A DNA stretch of 9,231 nt from Silvanigrellales bacterium (GTDB taxonomy: Bacteria > Bdellovibrionota_B > Oligoflexia > Silvanigrellales > Silvanigrellaceae): positions 1 through 9,231 of the forward strand of contig JANQPW010000725.1 of NCBI GenBank assembly GCA_028285285.1. Direction: 5' to 3'. Shown here one piece after another: positions 1 through 6,275 of the stretch. The translations under genes were made by a program, and so were the position numbers. The notes below the pieces were generated by a model that was not told the DNA's origin, made no database searches, and saw nothing but the letters and a program-made list of their open reading frames with translations. Each line of letters opens with the position of its first letter. Position 1 is the stretch's first letter.

Positions 1-6
1 CTTCAG

Positions 7-339
7 TCACCTAACGGAGAAGTCAGGTACGGTAAGGATGAAATTGTCGTGACAAGGGAGCTTGCTCAAACAATCAAGCGTGTCAGCCGTGATAGGAAAA
101 CTGGAATTCTTCAATACTTCTACAAGAATGATCGGGCTCAGCCACAGGAACAAAATGAGCAGGCAGGTCGCAATGGTCGCGCTGAGGACAGTGCCACTCA
201 TATCAGCCAACCGTCGTCTCTTCGTAAGGTTCCTCGCACTCGTCGACCCCACCAGCAAGACAAGACAATTCAGTAGAGTCCATGGATCTGCGGCGTGTTG
301 GGCAGTTGCCTGCCCAGAAACAAGACTTTGCCCGGGCAT
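7..339 (-). CDS. possible small single-pass membrane protein, unknown function
   Basis: The frame is open for 110 codons downstream of recA and in the same direction. I do not recognise the family. From Met47 (genomic ATG at 199-201) it reads as a strongly hydrophobic helix (about residues 48-72, containing ATCLLILFLWLSPIILVEV) preceded by a basic cluster KRRR at 40-43, which suggests an N-in, C-out single-pass protein with a short tail of about 35 residues containing two cysteines (DCLSKLPC). The basic stretch before one hydrophobic helix is loosely like pilin or TadE-type proteins, but no peptidase motif is visible. The start is uncertain: ATG at 339, GTG at 252 and ATG at 201 all lack a well-spaced ribosome binding site. 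Codon use looks more natural than in the opposite plus-strand frame open from the left edge to 276, but that frame cannot be excluded. Confidence 0.35.
   Translation of the reverse strand: MPGQSLVSGQATAQHAADPWTLLNCLVLLVGSTSARNLTKRRRLADMSGTVLSATIATCLLILFLWLSPIILVEVLKNSSFPITADTLDCLSKLPCHDNFILTVPDFSVR
299..316 (-). terminator. hairpin downstream of recA, possible terminator without U-tract
   Basis: TGGGCAG and CTGCCCA form a perfect 7-bp stem. On the minus strand the loop is the stable GNRA tetraloop GCAA. It lies 58 nt past the recA stop codon, where a transcript end or an mRNA-stabilising structure would be expected. No T-run follows on either strand, so intrinsic termination is not shown. 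It also lies inside the longest version of the small ORF at 7-339, which favours a later start for that ORF if the hairpin is a terminator. Confidence 0.35.
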
Positions 340-374
340 TCCTTAAACTGAGTCAGTCGGTTGTGAGAGTCTGC

Positions 375-1556
375 TCAAGCCTCTGCAGAGCTGGCGCCAC
401 TTCTCTTTGCAGCTCGACTGGGTTTTTCGCTCGACTTTTCGGAACCCGCAGTGGCGCGTGCACCCACTCCTGCACTTGCATTGCCTGATTTCCCAGCAGG
501 GGGAAGGGCTGTGCCTGCAGTGGCTCCTTTCACGGCTTTGAGTTGCTCCAGGGCTTCCTTGGGAGGCTCAAAGTTCAGCTTTTCATAAATAGCCTTTTCA
601 ATGCGAGCACGTGTGTGTGGGTTTTCCCTCAGGTACTCCTTGGCATTTTCGCGGCCTTGACCCAATCGCTCACTTTCGTAGGTGAACCAGGTTCCAGACT
701 TATTGACGATTTCCATTTCGGTGCCAAAGTCAAGGATCTCCCCCTCGCGGCTGATGCCAAGGCCGAACATCACGTCGAACTCTGCTTCTTTGAAGGGAGC
801 AGCGATCTTGTTTTTGACCACTTTCACACGGGTGCGGTGACCCACATTGTCGGTGCCGCTTTTGATCACAGCGGAACGTCGCACTTCAAGGCGCACGGAA
901 GAGTAAAATTTGAGGGCGTTGCCCCCAGTTGTGGTTTCAGGGTTCCCAAACGTGACACCGATTTTCATGCGGATTTGGTTGATGAAGACCACAGTGCATT
1001 TGGAACGAGAGATGCTGCCCGTGAGCTTGCGCAGGGCCTGAGACATGAGTCGTGCTTGAAGCCCCACATGGCTGTCACCCATTTCTCCCTCGATTTCCGC
1101 TTTGGGAACCAACGCAGCAACGGAGTCGACCACGATCATGTCAACCCCACCGCTGCGCACGAGCATGTCCACGATTTCCAGGGCTTGCTCACCGTAGTCG
1201 GGTTGGGAAACGAGCAGTTCAGAGGTGTTGACCCCAATGCGCCGGGCATAGCTCACGTCGAGAGCGTGTTCAGCATCCACAAAGGCTGCCACGCCACCTT
1301 CCTTTTGACAGGAGGCAATCGCATGCAAGGTGAGTGTGGTTTTGCCACTGGCTTCTGTTCCATAAACTTCGACCACTCGGCCGCGAGGGAAGCCGCCCGC
1401 CCCCAGCGCCACATCGAGCGCAAGCGAACCAGAAGGCAGGGTCTGCACATCTGCCTTCTGGTCTTCATCGAGGCGCATGATGCTGCCCTTACCATATTGT
1501 TTCTCGATCGCACTGAACGCAGCTTCGATGGCCTTTGCCTTGACGTTATCACCCAT
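375..1556 (-). CDS. recA: recombinase RecA
   Basis: RecA is the ATP-dependent strand-exchange protein of homologous recombination and the co-protease that triggers LexA cleavage. The 393 residues contain Walker A GTEASGKT (66-73), catalytic Glu96 in DAEHALD, Walker B MIVVD (140-144), loop L1 with EIEGEMGDSHVGLQARLMSQ, and the DNA-binding L2 region NQIRMKIGVTFGNPETTTGGNALKFY. The ATG at 1556 gives the family N-terminus MGDNVKAKAIEAAFSAIEKQYGKG. A GGAGG lies 11 nt upstream. The frame stays open to 1823 but the added residues are not RecA-like and overlap ddl. Two oddities: Walker A has GTEA where most RecAs have GPES, and after the C-terminal domain (about residue 340) comes a roughly 50-residue Ala/Ser/Gly/Lys/Arg extension instead of the short acidic tail of E. 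coli RecA. The gene is divergent from ddl and shares its upstream region. Confidence 0.97.
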   Translation of the reverse strand: MGDNVKAKAIEAAFSAIEKQYGKGSIMRLDEDQKADVQTLPSGSLALDVALGAGGFPRGRVVEVYGTEASGKTTLTLHAIASCQKEGGVAAFVDAEHALDVSYARRIGVNTSELLVSQPDYGEQALEIVDMLVRSGGVDMIVVDSVAALVPKAEIEGEMGDSHVGLQARLMSQALRKLTGSISRSKCTVVFINQIRMKIGVTFGNPETTTGGNALKFYSSVRLEVRRSAVIKSGTDNVGHRTRVKVVKNKIAAPFKEAEFDVMFGLGISREGEILDFGTEMEIVNKSGTWFTYESERLGQGRENAKEYLRENPHTRARIEKAIYEKLNFEPPKEALEQLKAVKGATAGTALPPAGKSGNASAGVGARATAGSEKSSEKPSRAAKRSGASSAEA

Positions 1557-1672
1557 GGGAAATCCTGCCTCCGTTGTTGCTGAAATGGAGTTTGCGCTAG
1601 ACTGTGAGCTGGGAAGGTTGTCTCTCAGTCGGGGAGATTTGTCTAGGGTGCTGCAGTGCTCCTGGGCGGTAG

Positions 1673-1689
1673 TGTTCAGTTTGTGAACA
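1673..1689. promoter_or_regulatory. inverted repeat in recA/ddl intergenic region, candidate operator
   Basis: TGTTCA-GTTTG-TGAACA is a perfect 6-bp inverted repeat with a 5-nt spacer. It sits 117 bp upstream of the recA start and 19 bp upstream of the ddl start. Its position makes it a candidate SOS (LexA-type) or other repressor site for recA, or a site overlapping the ddl promoter. It does not match the LexA boxes I know well (E. coli CTG-N10-CAG, Bacillus GAAC-N4-GTTC, alphaproteobacterial GTTC-N7-GTTC), although its half-site GTTC resembles the last two. No convincing sigma70 promoter was found for either gene in this spacer. Confidence 0.45.
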
Positions 1690-1697
1690 GAAGCGGT

Positions 1698-1705
1698 GGA
1701 GGTGA
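1698..1705 (+). promoter_or_regulatory. strong ribosome binding site of ddl
   Basis: GGAGGTGA lies 3 nt before the ATG at 1709 (5 nt counted from GGAGGT). It matches the 16S rRNA anti-Shine-Dalgarno sequence very well and fixes the ddl start. Confidence 0.8.
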
Positions 1706-1708
1706 CCC

Positions 1709-2872
1709 ATGTTGGGAGCACACAGTAGAGAAGAAACGGTGGCCGTGGTGTTTGGAGGTCGTTCCAGTGAACATGAGATCTCGCTGCGCTCAGCGGCCTT
1801 TGTGTTGAAGAACATTCCTGCACCTTATCGGGTCATTCCTGTGGGCATTGATCGCATGGGGGCTTGGAAGAGTTTGGAAGGATCTGTGCTGTCTTCCGAC
1901 CTCAAGAACGTGGAAGCAGAAGATCTCGCTGTGTTCCTCGAGGGTGGCAAGCCCCTCAACATGGGTGGTGAACGAGCGGTGGATTCCATCTTCCTCCCTG
2001 CTCCCATAGAGGCTTTGTCGCGTCTCCCCGAAAGTGCCGTGCGCATTCTCAACTTGGAAAGTGGCCTTTTCTTTCCTGTGTTGCACGGGCCCAATGGCGA
2101 AGATGGACGCATTCAGAGTCTTTTTGACCTTGCTGAGGTGGCCTATGTGGGGCCTGATCACACAACCTCCGCTCTGGGAATGGACAAATCGGCCACGCGC
2201 CGCCTCGCTGAGGCCGCAGGTCTGCCCACACTCCGCTGGAAAGAAGTGGAGCAAAATGCCTTCATCGAGCAGAAGAAAGAGACCCTAGAGGAGTTGTGTG
2301 GCGCATTGACTTTTCCAGTGTTTGTGAAGCCCAATGCATTGGGGTCAGCAGTGGGAGTGAGCCGGGCTCAAACAGCGACAGAGCTCGAAGCGGCGCTGGA
2401 AAATGCCTTTCGTTATGATGAAAGGGCTTTGGTGGAAGAAGCCGCCAACGGCACGGAGGTAGAATGTGCTTACATGGGCGCTTTGGGTGCTGCACGAGTG
2501 TCGCAACCAGGTGAAATAGCTCCTGAAGATTTCTACACTTATGATGAGAAATACGCTTCGGACTCGCCGGCAAAGCTCTTTGTTCCTGCACGATTGAACA
2601 CACAGCAGTCTCAAGAGCTTCGTTCACAGTGTTTGAAAGTGGCGCGAGCACTGCACATCGAGGGCCTGTGTCGCATTGACTTTTGGTGGAGAGAAAAAAC
2701 AGGGGAAGCCTTTTTCAACGAGGTGAACACCTTGCCGGGCATGACCTCCATCAGTATGTTCCCCAAACTCTGGGAGCATGAGGGTCTCACAGCCGAGCGT
2801 TGGATCGCTGAGTCTTTGCAGTGGGGCTTGACCCGAAAGGCCCGACGGGCCGAAAAAAGCTTTGGCCATTGA
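1709..2872 (+). CDS. ddl: D-alanine--D-alanine ligase
   Basis: This ATP-grasp enzyme joins two D-alanines in the cytoplasm to make the dipeptide that ends the peptidoglycan precursor. Motifs appear in the family order: VFGGRSSEHEISLRSA (14-29), FPVLHGPNGEDG (122-133), the ATP-grasp lysine in FVKPNALGSAVGVS (205-218, K207), DFYTYDEKY (274-282), RIDF (322-325) and NEVNTLPGMT (337-346), with D324, E338 and N340 as expected Mg ligands. The tyrosine-rich YTYDEKY loop is like that of D-Ala ligases; VanA-type D-lactate ligases differ here. At 387 residues it is longer than DdlB-type (about 300) and closer to DdlA-type enzymes, with extra sequence before the HG-GEDG motif and a basic tail. The gene stands alone, divergent from recA, and is not in a mur/fts cell-wall cluster within the window. 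Confidence 0.95.
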   Translation: MLGAHSREETVAVVFGGRSSEHEISLRSAAFVLKNIPAPYRVIPVGIDRMGAWKSLEGSVLSSDLKNVEAEDLAVFLEGGKPLNMGGERAVDSIFLPAPIEALSRLPESAVRILNLESGLFFPVLHGPNGEDGRIQSLFDLAEVAYVGPDHTTSALGMDKSATRRLAEAAGLPTLRWKEVEQNAFIEQKKETLEELCGALTFPVFVKPNALGSAVGVSRAQTATELEAALENAFRYDERALVEEAANGTEVECAYMGALGAARVSQPGEIAPEDFYTYDEKYASDSPAKLFVPARLNTQQSQELRSQCLKVARALHIEGLCRIDFWWREKTGEAFFNEVNTLPGMTSISMFPKLWEHEGLTAERWIAESLQWGLTRKARRAEKSFGH

Positions 2873-3004
2873 GCTGGCGATCGCCGTCTGAACCGAGTTG
2901 AAATCAGTCCCGTTTTGAGATAGCTCTAGCCCTGATCTGGCGAGCTCTTTCTTCCAGAACAAACGGCTTTGATGTTTAACCCTATGAAGTGATGATGGTT
3001 TACA

Positions 3005-5107
3005 ATGGCAGAGAATCTTCAGAATGTTCGTAATATTGGTATCTCCGCGCACATCGACTCAGGAAAGACAACCCTGACCGAGCGCATCTTGTTTTACACT
3101 GGCCGGATTCACAAGATCGAGGAAGTCCGTGGAAAATCTGGCGTGGGTGCCAAGATGGACTCCATGGAGCTCGAACGCGAGAAGGGCATCACCATTCAAT
3201 CAGCCGCCACCTACGCGCGCTGGAAAGATTATGAAATCAACATCATTGACACCCCGGGACACGTTGACTTTACCGTTGAAGTGGAACGCGCTCTGCGTGT
3301 TCTCGACGGAGCCGTGTTGGTGTTGTGCTCCGTGGCGGGTGTGCAGTCTCAGTCCATCACCGTTGACCGCCAGATGAAGCGTTACAACGTGCCCCGCATT
3401 GCCTTTGTGAACAAAATGGACCGCGCGGGTGCCAACGCCTATCGCGTTTGCGAACAACTGCGCGAAAAGCTCCATCACAATGCTCACATGATCCAGGTGC
3501 CCATGGGAGCCGAAGCTGACTATCAAGGTGCCATTGACCTTGTGGAAATGAAGGCTTACTTCCATGAAGGCGACAACGGCGAAAACGTCATTGTGAAAGA
3601 CATCCCCGACGAGTTCAAAGAAGAGGCTGAATCGAAGCGAAACGATCTCATTGGTGCTTTGGCCGACTTTGACGATGCTTTGGCCGAAAAGTATTTGGCT
3701 GAAGAGGAAATCACAGCAGAAGATATTCACCCCGTGTTGCGCAAGGCCACTTTGAGCCTCGACTTCACTCCCGTGATGTGTGGAACAGCCTTCAAAAACA
3801 AAGGTGTGCAGCCCCTTTTGGACGCTGTGGGCAAATACCTGCCCAACCCAACAGAAGTGGAAAACCGCGGCCTCGATCAAGACAATGATGAAGCCGAAGT
3901 GGTTATGTCCATGAAAAACGAAGATCCATTGGTCATGTTGGCCTTTAAGTTGGAAGATGGGCGTTTTGGCCAGCTCACCTACATGCGCATCTACCAGGGC
4001 ACGGTGAACAAGGGAGACTTTGTCTACAACATCAACGCCAACAACAAGAAGGTCAAGGTGCCTCGCTTGGTGAAGATGCACTCCGATGAAATGGAAGACG
4101 TGGAAAAGGCTGAGGCCGGCGACATTGTTGCCCTCTTTGGGGTGGACTGTGCTTCCGGTGACACCTTCACCGATGGCAAACTGTCGATCACGATGACATC
4201 GATGTTTGTGCCAAATCCAGTGATTTCTTTGGCAATTTCTCCAAAAGACAAGTCTGGCCTGGCCAACTTCTCTAAAGCTTTGAACCGCTTCACCAAAGAA
4301 GACCCCACCTTCCGGGTTCACCGCGATGAAGAAAGTGGGGAAACCATTATTTCGGGAATGGGTGAGCTTCACCTCGAAATTTATGTGGAGCGCATGCAGC
4401 GTGAATACAATTGTGCTGTGAATGTGGGTGCTCCAGAGGTGAACTACCGCGAAGCCATTCATGCACGCACCGAGATCAACTACACCCACAAAAAGCAAAC
4501 CGGTGGTTCCGGTCAGTTTGCCCGCGTTGTGGGTTACATGGAACCTTTGGAAGATGCCGGCGACCGCATCTACGAATTCTCCGACGAAACCGTTGGTGGG
4601 TCCATTCCGAAAAACTTCATTCCTGCTTGTGAAAAAGGGTTTGAAGAGCAGATGCGCAATGGGCCTTTGATTGGTGCGCAGGTGGTGGGCGTGAAGATCG
4701 TTTTGAACGACGGCTTGCACCACCCTGTCGACTCCAGTGACATGGCCTTTAAGGTGGCGTGCATGGCGGCTTTCCGTGAGTCATACCCTAACGCGCAGCC
4801 GGTTGTTCTCGAACCTGTGATGAAGGTTTCCATTGAAGGGCCTGAGGAGTTCCAGGGAACCATGACAGGGCTCATCAACCAACGCCGAGGCATGATGACC
4901 GGTACGGCAAACAACGCTGGCTATGCCACCATTGATTCGGAAGTGCCGCTTTCGGAAATGTTTGGCTTCTCAACAGACCTGCGTTCTTCCACACAGGGTA
5001 AAGGCGAGTTCTCCATGGAATTTGCGAAGTATGCTCCTGTGCCGCGCAACGTTCAAGAACAGCTCATTGAAGCCTACAAGAAGAAGCGTGCAGAAGAGAA
5101 CAAGTGA
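3005..5107 (+). CDS. fusA: elongation factor G, mitochondrial-like (spdEFG1) class
   Basis: EF-G is the GTPase that drives translocation of tRNA and mRNA on the ribosome. The 700-residue protein is full length. The G domain has G1 AHIDSGKTT (15-23), G2 in REKGITIQSAATY (58-70), G3 DTPGH (82-86, catalytic His86), G4 NKMD (136-139) and G5 CGTA (259-262). It continues through domains II-V, with GMGELHLEIY, THKKQTGGSGQFARV and VPLSEMFGFSTDLRS. Three features are those of the mitochondrial EF-G1/spdEFG1 lineage and not of ordinary bacterial EF-G: Ser19 in HIDSGKTT (usually HIDAGKTT), the EVRGKSGVGAKMDSMELER segment (usually EVHDGAATMDWMEQE-like), and GVDCASGDTFTDG. No rpsL, rpsG or tuf flanks it, so it is outside a str operon. 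The start matches the family N-terminus; the ribosome binding site is weak. In organisms with this class, a second EF-G (spdEFG2) usually handles ribosome recycling. Confidence 0.96.
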   Translation: MAENLQNVRNIGISAHIDSGKTTLTERILFYTGRIHKIEEVRGKSGVGAKMDSMELEREKGITIQSAATYARWKDYEINIIDTPGHVDFTVEVERALRVLDGAVLVLCSVAGVQSQSITVDRQMKRYNVPRIAFVNKMDRAGANAYRVCEQLREKLHHNAHMIQVPMGAEADYQGAIDLVEMKAYFHEGDNGENVIVKDIPDEFKEEAESKRNDLIGALADFDDALAEKYLAEEEITAEDIHPVLRKATLSLDFTPVMCGTAFKNKGVQPLLDAVGKYLPNPTEVENRGLDQDNDEAEVVMSMKNEDPLVMLAFKLEDGRFGQLTYMRIYQGTVNKGDFVYNINANNKKVKVPRLVKMHSDEMEDVEKAEAGDIVALFGVDCASGDTFTDGKLSITMTSMFVPNPVISLAISPKDKSGLANFSKALNRFTKEDPTFRVHRDEESGETIISGMGELHLEIYVERMQREYNCAVNVGAPEVNYREAIHARTEINYTHKKQTGGSGQFARVVGYMEPLEDAGDRIYEFSDETVGGSIPKNFIPACEKGFEEQMRNGPLIGAQVVGVKIVLNDGLHHPVDSSDMAFKVACMAAFRESYPNAQPVVLEPVMKVSIEGPEEFQGTMTGLINQRRGMMTGTANNAGYATIDSEVPLSEMFGFSTDLRSSTQGKGEFSMEFAKYAPVPRNVQEQLIEAYKKKRAEENK

Positions 5108-5120
5108 CTTCAGATGTTTG

Positions 5121-5151
5121 TGGGGTGCTTTCTCTTTTTGAGAGCACCCCA
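5121..5151 (+). terminator. hairpin after fusA, probable terminator with poor U-tract
   Basis: Thirteen nucleotides after the fusA stop, TGGGGTGCTTTC pairs with GAGAGCACCCCA (12 bp, one G-U) around the loop TCTTTTT. The position and stability argue for a 3' end of the fusA mRNA. The downstream sequence AGTCTCTGAC has no run of T, so it is either a Rho-assisted end or an mRNA-protecting structure; a classical intrinsic terminator is not proven. Confidence 0.55.
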
Positions 5152-5217
5152 GTCTCTGACACTTTCCCTATTTGGGTTCCCACCCCGTCACTCGTCGCGT
5201 TTCCCACTTGAGCAGCT

Positions 5218-5246
5218 TTGTCAGGTTCATTCGTTGGTCGTATGCT
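5218..5246 (+). promoter_or_regulatory. sigma70-like promoter of the HEPN/MNT operon
   Basis: TTGTCA (5218-5223, 5 of 6 to TTGACA) and TATGCT (5241-5246, 4 of 6 to TATAAT) are separated by exactly 17 nt. Transcription would start near 5253 and give a leader of about 23 nt before the HEPN ATG. The AAGG at 5265-5268 is a good ribosome binding site, 7 nt before the ATG at 5276. Confidence 0.6.
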
Positions 5247-5252
5247 GACCAA
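5234..5252. promoter_or_regulatory. perfect inverted repeat over the -10 element, candidate autoregulatory operator
   Basis: TTGGTC-GTATGCT-GACCAA: two perfect 6-bp arms separated by 7 nt, the spacer being almost exactly the -10 hexamer of the promoter above. A protein bound here would block RNA polymerase. This is the layout expected of a repressor site for a toxin-antitoxin operon. The repressor is unknown; neither HEPN nor MNT shows an obvious DNA-binding domain, so it may be encoded elsewhere or one of the pair may bind DNA. Confidence 0.5.
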
Positions 5253-5275
5253 AACCCTTCACTGAAGGCGCTGTG

Positions 5276-5692
5276 ATGAACACTTCAAAACTGCCAGAAG
5301 AGTATCTCAAAAAGGCTCAAAGAAGGCGCCTCACACTTGATGTTCTGAGAAATGCCGGTGGACATGATGATGTGGTGAGAGAAACCCAAGAGCTCGTTGA
5401 GCTTCTTTTGAAGGGCTTGCTGCGACGAGTTGGGGTGGACCCACCAAAATGGAATGATGTTGGGCGCGTTGTTGAGGCGCATCAAAACTTGTTCAATGAC
5501 GAAATCAGAGCGCATATGGACCGGCTTGTTCGGGTTTCCTCACGTTTGAGAAAAGATCGTGAGTTGAGTTTCTACGGAGATGACGATTTTCTACCCTCTC
5601 AAAACTACGATCAAAGTGACTCGAAACAGTGCATGGATGATGCCGATTTTCTGATCGATCTCGTTGAAAGGTTTTTTCATGAGCGGCCTTGA
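5276..5692 (+). CDS. HEPN domain protein (putative toxin of HEPN/MNT module)
   Basis: A 138-residue, all-helical protein of the HEPN superfamily. HEPN proteins paired with a minimal nucleotidyltransferase are usually RNase toxins. The assignment rests on the helix ELVELLLKGLLRRVGVDPPKWNDVGRVV (39-66), typical of HEPN proteins (E-LLK-LL---G--PP--HDVG-V), the segment LRKDRELSFYGDDDFLPSQ (91-109), and the MNT gene directly behind it. The usual catalytic RX4-6H is not seen at the expected place: Arg95 is followed by ELSF and Tyr100. An R-x4-H string occurs earlier (R64-H69), in a helix where it is probably accidental. RNase activity is therefore uncertain. I chose the ATG at 5276 over the GTG at 5273 because of the 7-nt distance to AAGG. 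The gene overlaps the next by 14 bp, so translation is probably coupled. DNA here appears richer in A+T and AGA/AGG codons than fusA, suggesting horizontal gain. Confidence 0.8.
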   Translation: MNTSKLPEEYLKKAQRRRLTLDVLRNAGGHDDVVRETQELVELLLKGLLRRVGVDPPKWNDVGRVVEAHQNLFNDEIRAHMDRLVRVSSRLRKDRELSFYGDDDFLPSQNYDQSDSKQCMDDADFLIDLVERFFHERP

Positions 5693-6185
5693 ACAGTGGA
5701 TTGATCCCATTTTCAGCGAGTCGATCGCCTCACTGAGAGCAAAGCATGATGAAAATCTATTGTCTGTGGTTCGCTATGGCTCGACCACCGAATTCATCAA
5801 GTATGAGACCGATGTGGACCTCCTCTTGGTCTTTCGAAAACTTCCACACCGCCGGGAAAGGCACACTTTTGTTTCCGACTGGGAAGATCTTGTCAATTCA
5901 CGACTCATGCTTCTCAAAAGTGAGGGTTTCCAGCTGCAGCTTTCCCCAATGCTCCGGAGTCTTGAGGAAGCACGCAGGTGGTCAAAAATTTATTTAGATA
6001 TGACTGACCATTCGGTCATTTACTTCGACGCCGGGAACACTTTTCGCAGAATCTTGGCTGGAATGGACTCCTGGATCAAACAACACGCGGCAAGCAAGCA
6101 GCTTGTGAACGGAATGCCTGTTTGGAAGTACCCAATTGTCGAAACAGAGGTTGACCTCCTCGACAGGGTTCGATGCGTTCAATGA
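5679..6185 (+). CDS. minimal nucleotidyltransferase (MNT-type antitoxin partner of HEPN)
   Basis: A 168-residue member of the DNA polymerase beta-like nucleotidyltransferase superfamily. The core reads RYGSTTEFIKYETDVDLLLVF: G34-S35, nine residues, then D45-x-D47, the GSX9-10DXD signature that binds NTP and two metal ions. The third acidic residue is not obvious; the later strand reads FQLQLSPM. The second half (EEARRWSKIYLDMTDHSVIY, then GMPVWKYP near the C-terminus) resembles the extension of stand-alone MNTs paired with HEPN genes. In the characterised HepT-MntA pair of Shewanella, MntA neutralises the HEPN RNase by AMPylating a tyrosine; a similar role is inferred here. The ATG at 5679, with GAAAGG 7 nt upstream, fits better than the in-frame TTG at 5664. 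The start lies inside the end of the HEPN gene. No second promoter is visible between them. Confidence 0.8.
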   Translation: MSGLEQWIDPIFSESIASLRAKHDENLLSVVRYGSTTEFIKYETDVDLLLVFRKLPHRRERHTFVSDWEDLVNSRLMLLKSEGFQLQLSPMLRSLEEARRWSKIYLDMTDHSVIYFDAGNTFRRILAGMDSWIKQHAASKQLVNGMPVWKYPIVETEVDLLDRVRCVQ

Positions 6186-6213
6186 AGGTACCACATTCGC
6201 CGTTGTTCTTTTT

Positions 6214-6242
6214 TTGACTCCCCTCCCATGGGAGAATAAAGG
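6214..6242 (+). promoter_or_regulatory. candidate promoter of the SDR gene with palindrome in the spacer
   Basis: TTGACT (6214-6219, 5 of 6 to consensus) and TAAAGG (6237-6242, 3 of 6) are spaced by 17 nt. The spacer contains the perfect 12-bp palindrome CTCCCATGGGAG (6223-6234), well placed for a repressor between -35 and -10. An 8-bp inverted repeat GTTGTTCT (6202-6209) / AGAACAAC (6253-6260) brackets the whole promoter. The -10 is weak, so either low expression or an activator is possible. Confidence 0.4.
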
Positions 6243-6275
6243 CTTCATACAGAGAACAACACACGAGGTTTGAAA

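Noticed and set aside
1..276. Plus-strand frame open from the left edge, possibly the end of an upstream gene
   Set aside because: No recognisable motif, several rare AGG codons, low-complexity Gln/Arg-rich end; the opposite strand encodes a more plausible membrane segment. Not fully excluded without the sequence to the left.
543..1583. 346-codon open frame on the plus strand opposite recA
   Set aside because: Antisense shadow of recA with no protein-like motifs; RecA motifs are continuous on the other strand.
1557..1823. 89-residue N-terminal extension of the recA frame
   Set aside because: Not RecA-like, overlaps the ddl coding start and lacks a ribosome binding site, whereas 1556 has the family N-terminus and a GGAGG.
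2838..2856. GGCCC-GAC-GGGCC hairpin near the end of ddl as terminator
   Set aside because: It lies inside the coding sequence and is followed by A residues, not T, on the ddl strand.
2876..2885. GGCGATCGCC palindrome containing the HIP1 octamer of cyanobacteria
   Set aside because: A single occurrence was noticed; HIP1 is meaningful only when highly repeated, and the genes are not cyanobacterial in type.
3200..4723. 507-codon open frame on the minus strand opposite fusA
   Set aside because: Its His/Val/Phe-rich composition is what the antisense of a biased, highly expressed gene gives; the plus strand encodes an unmistakable EF-G.
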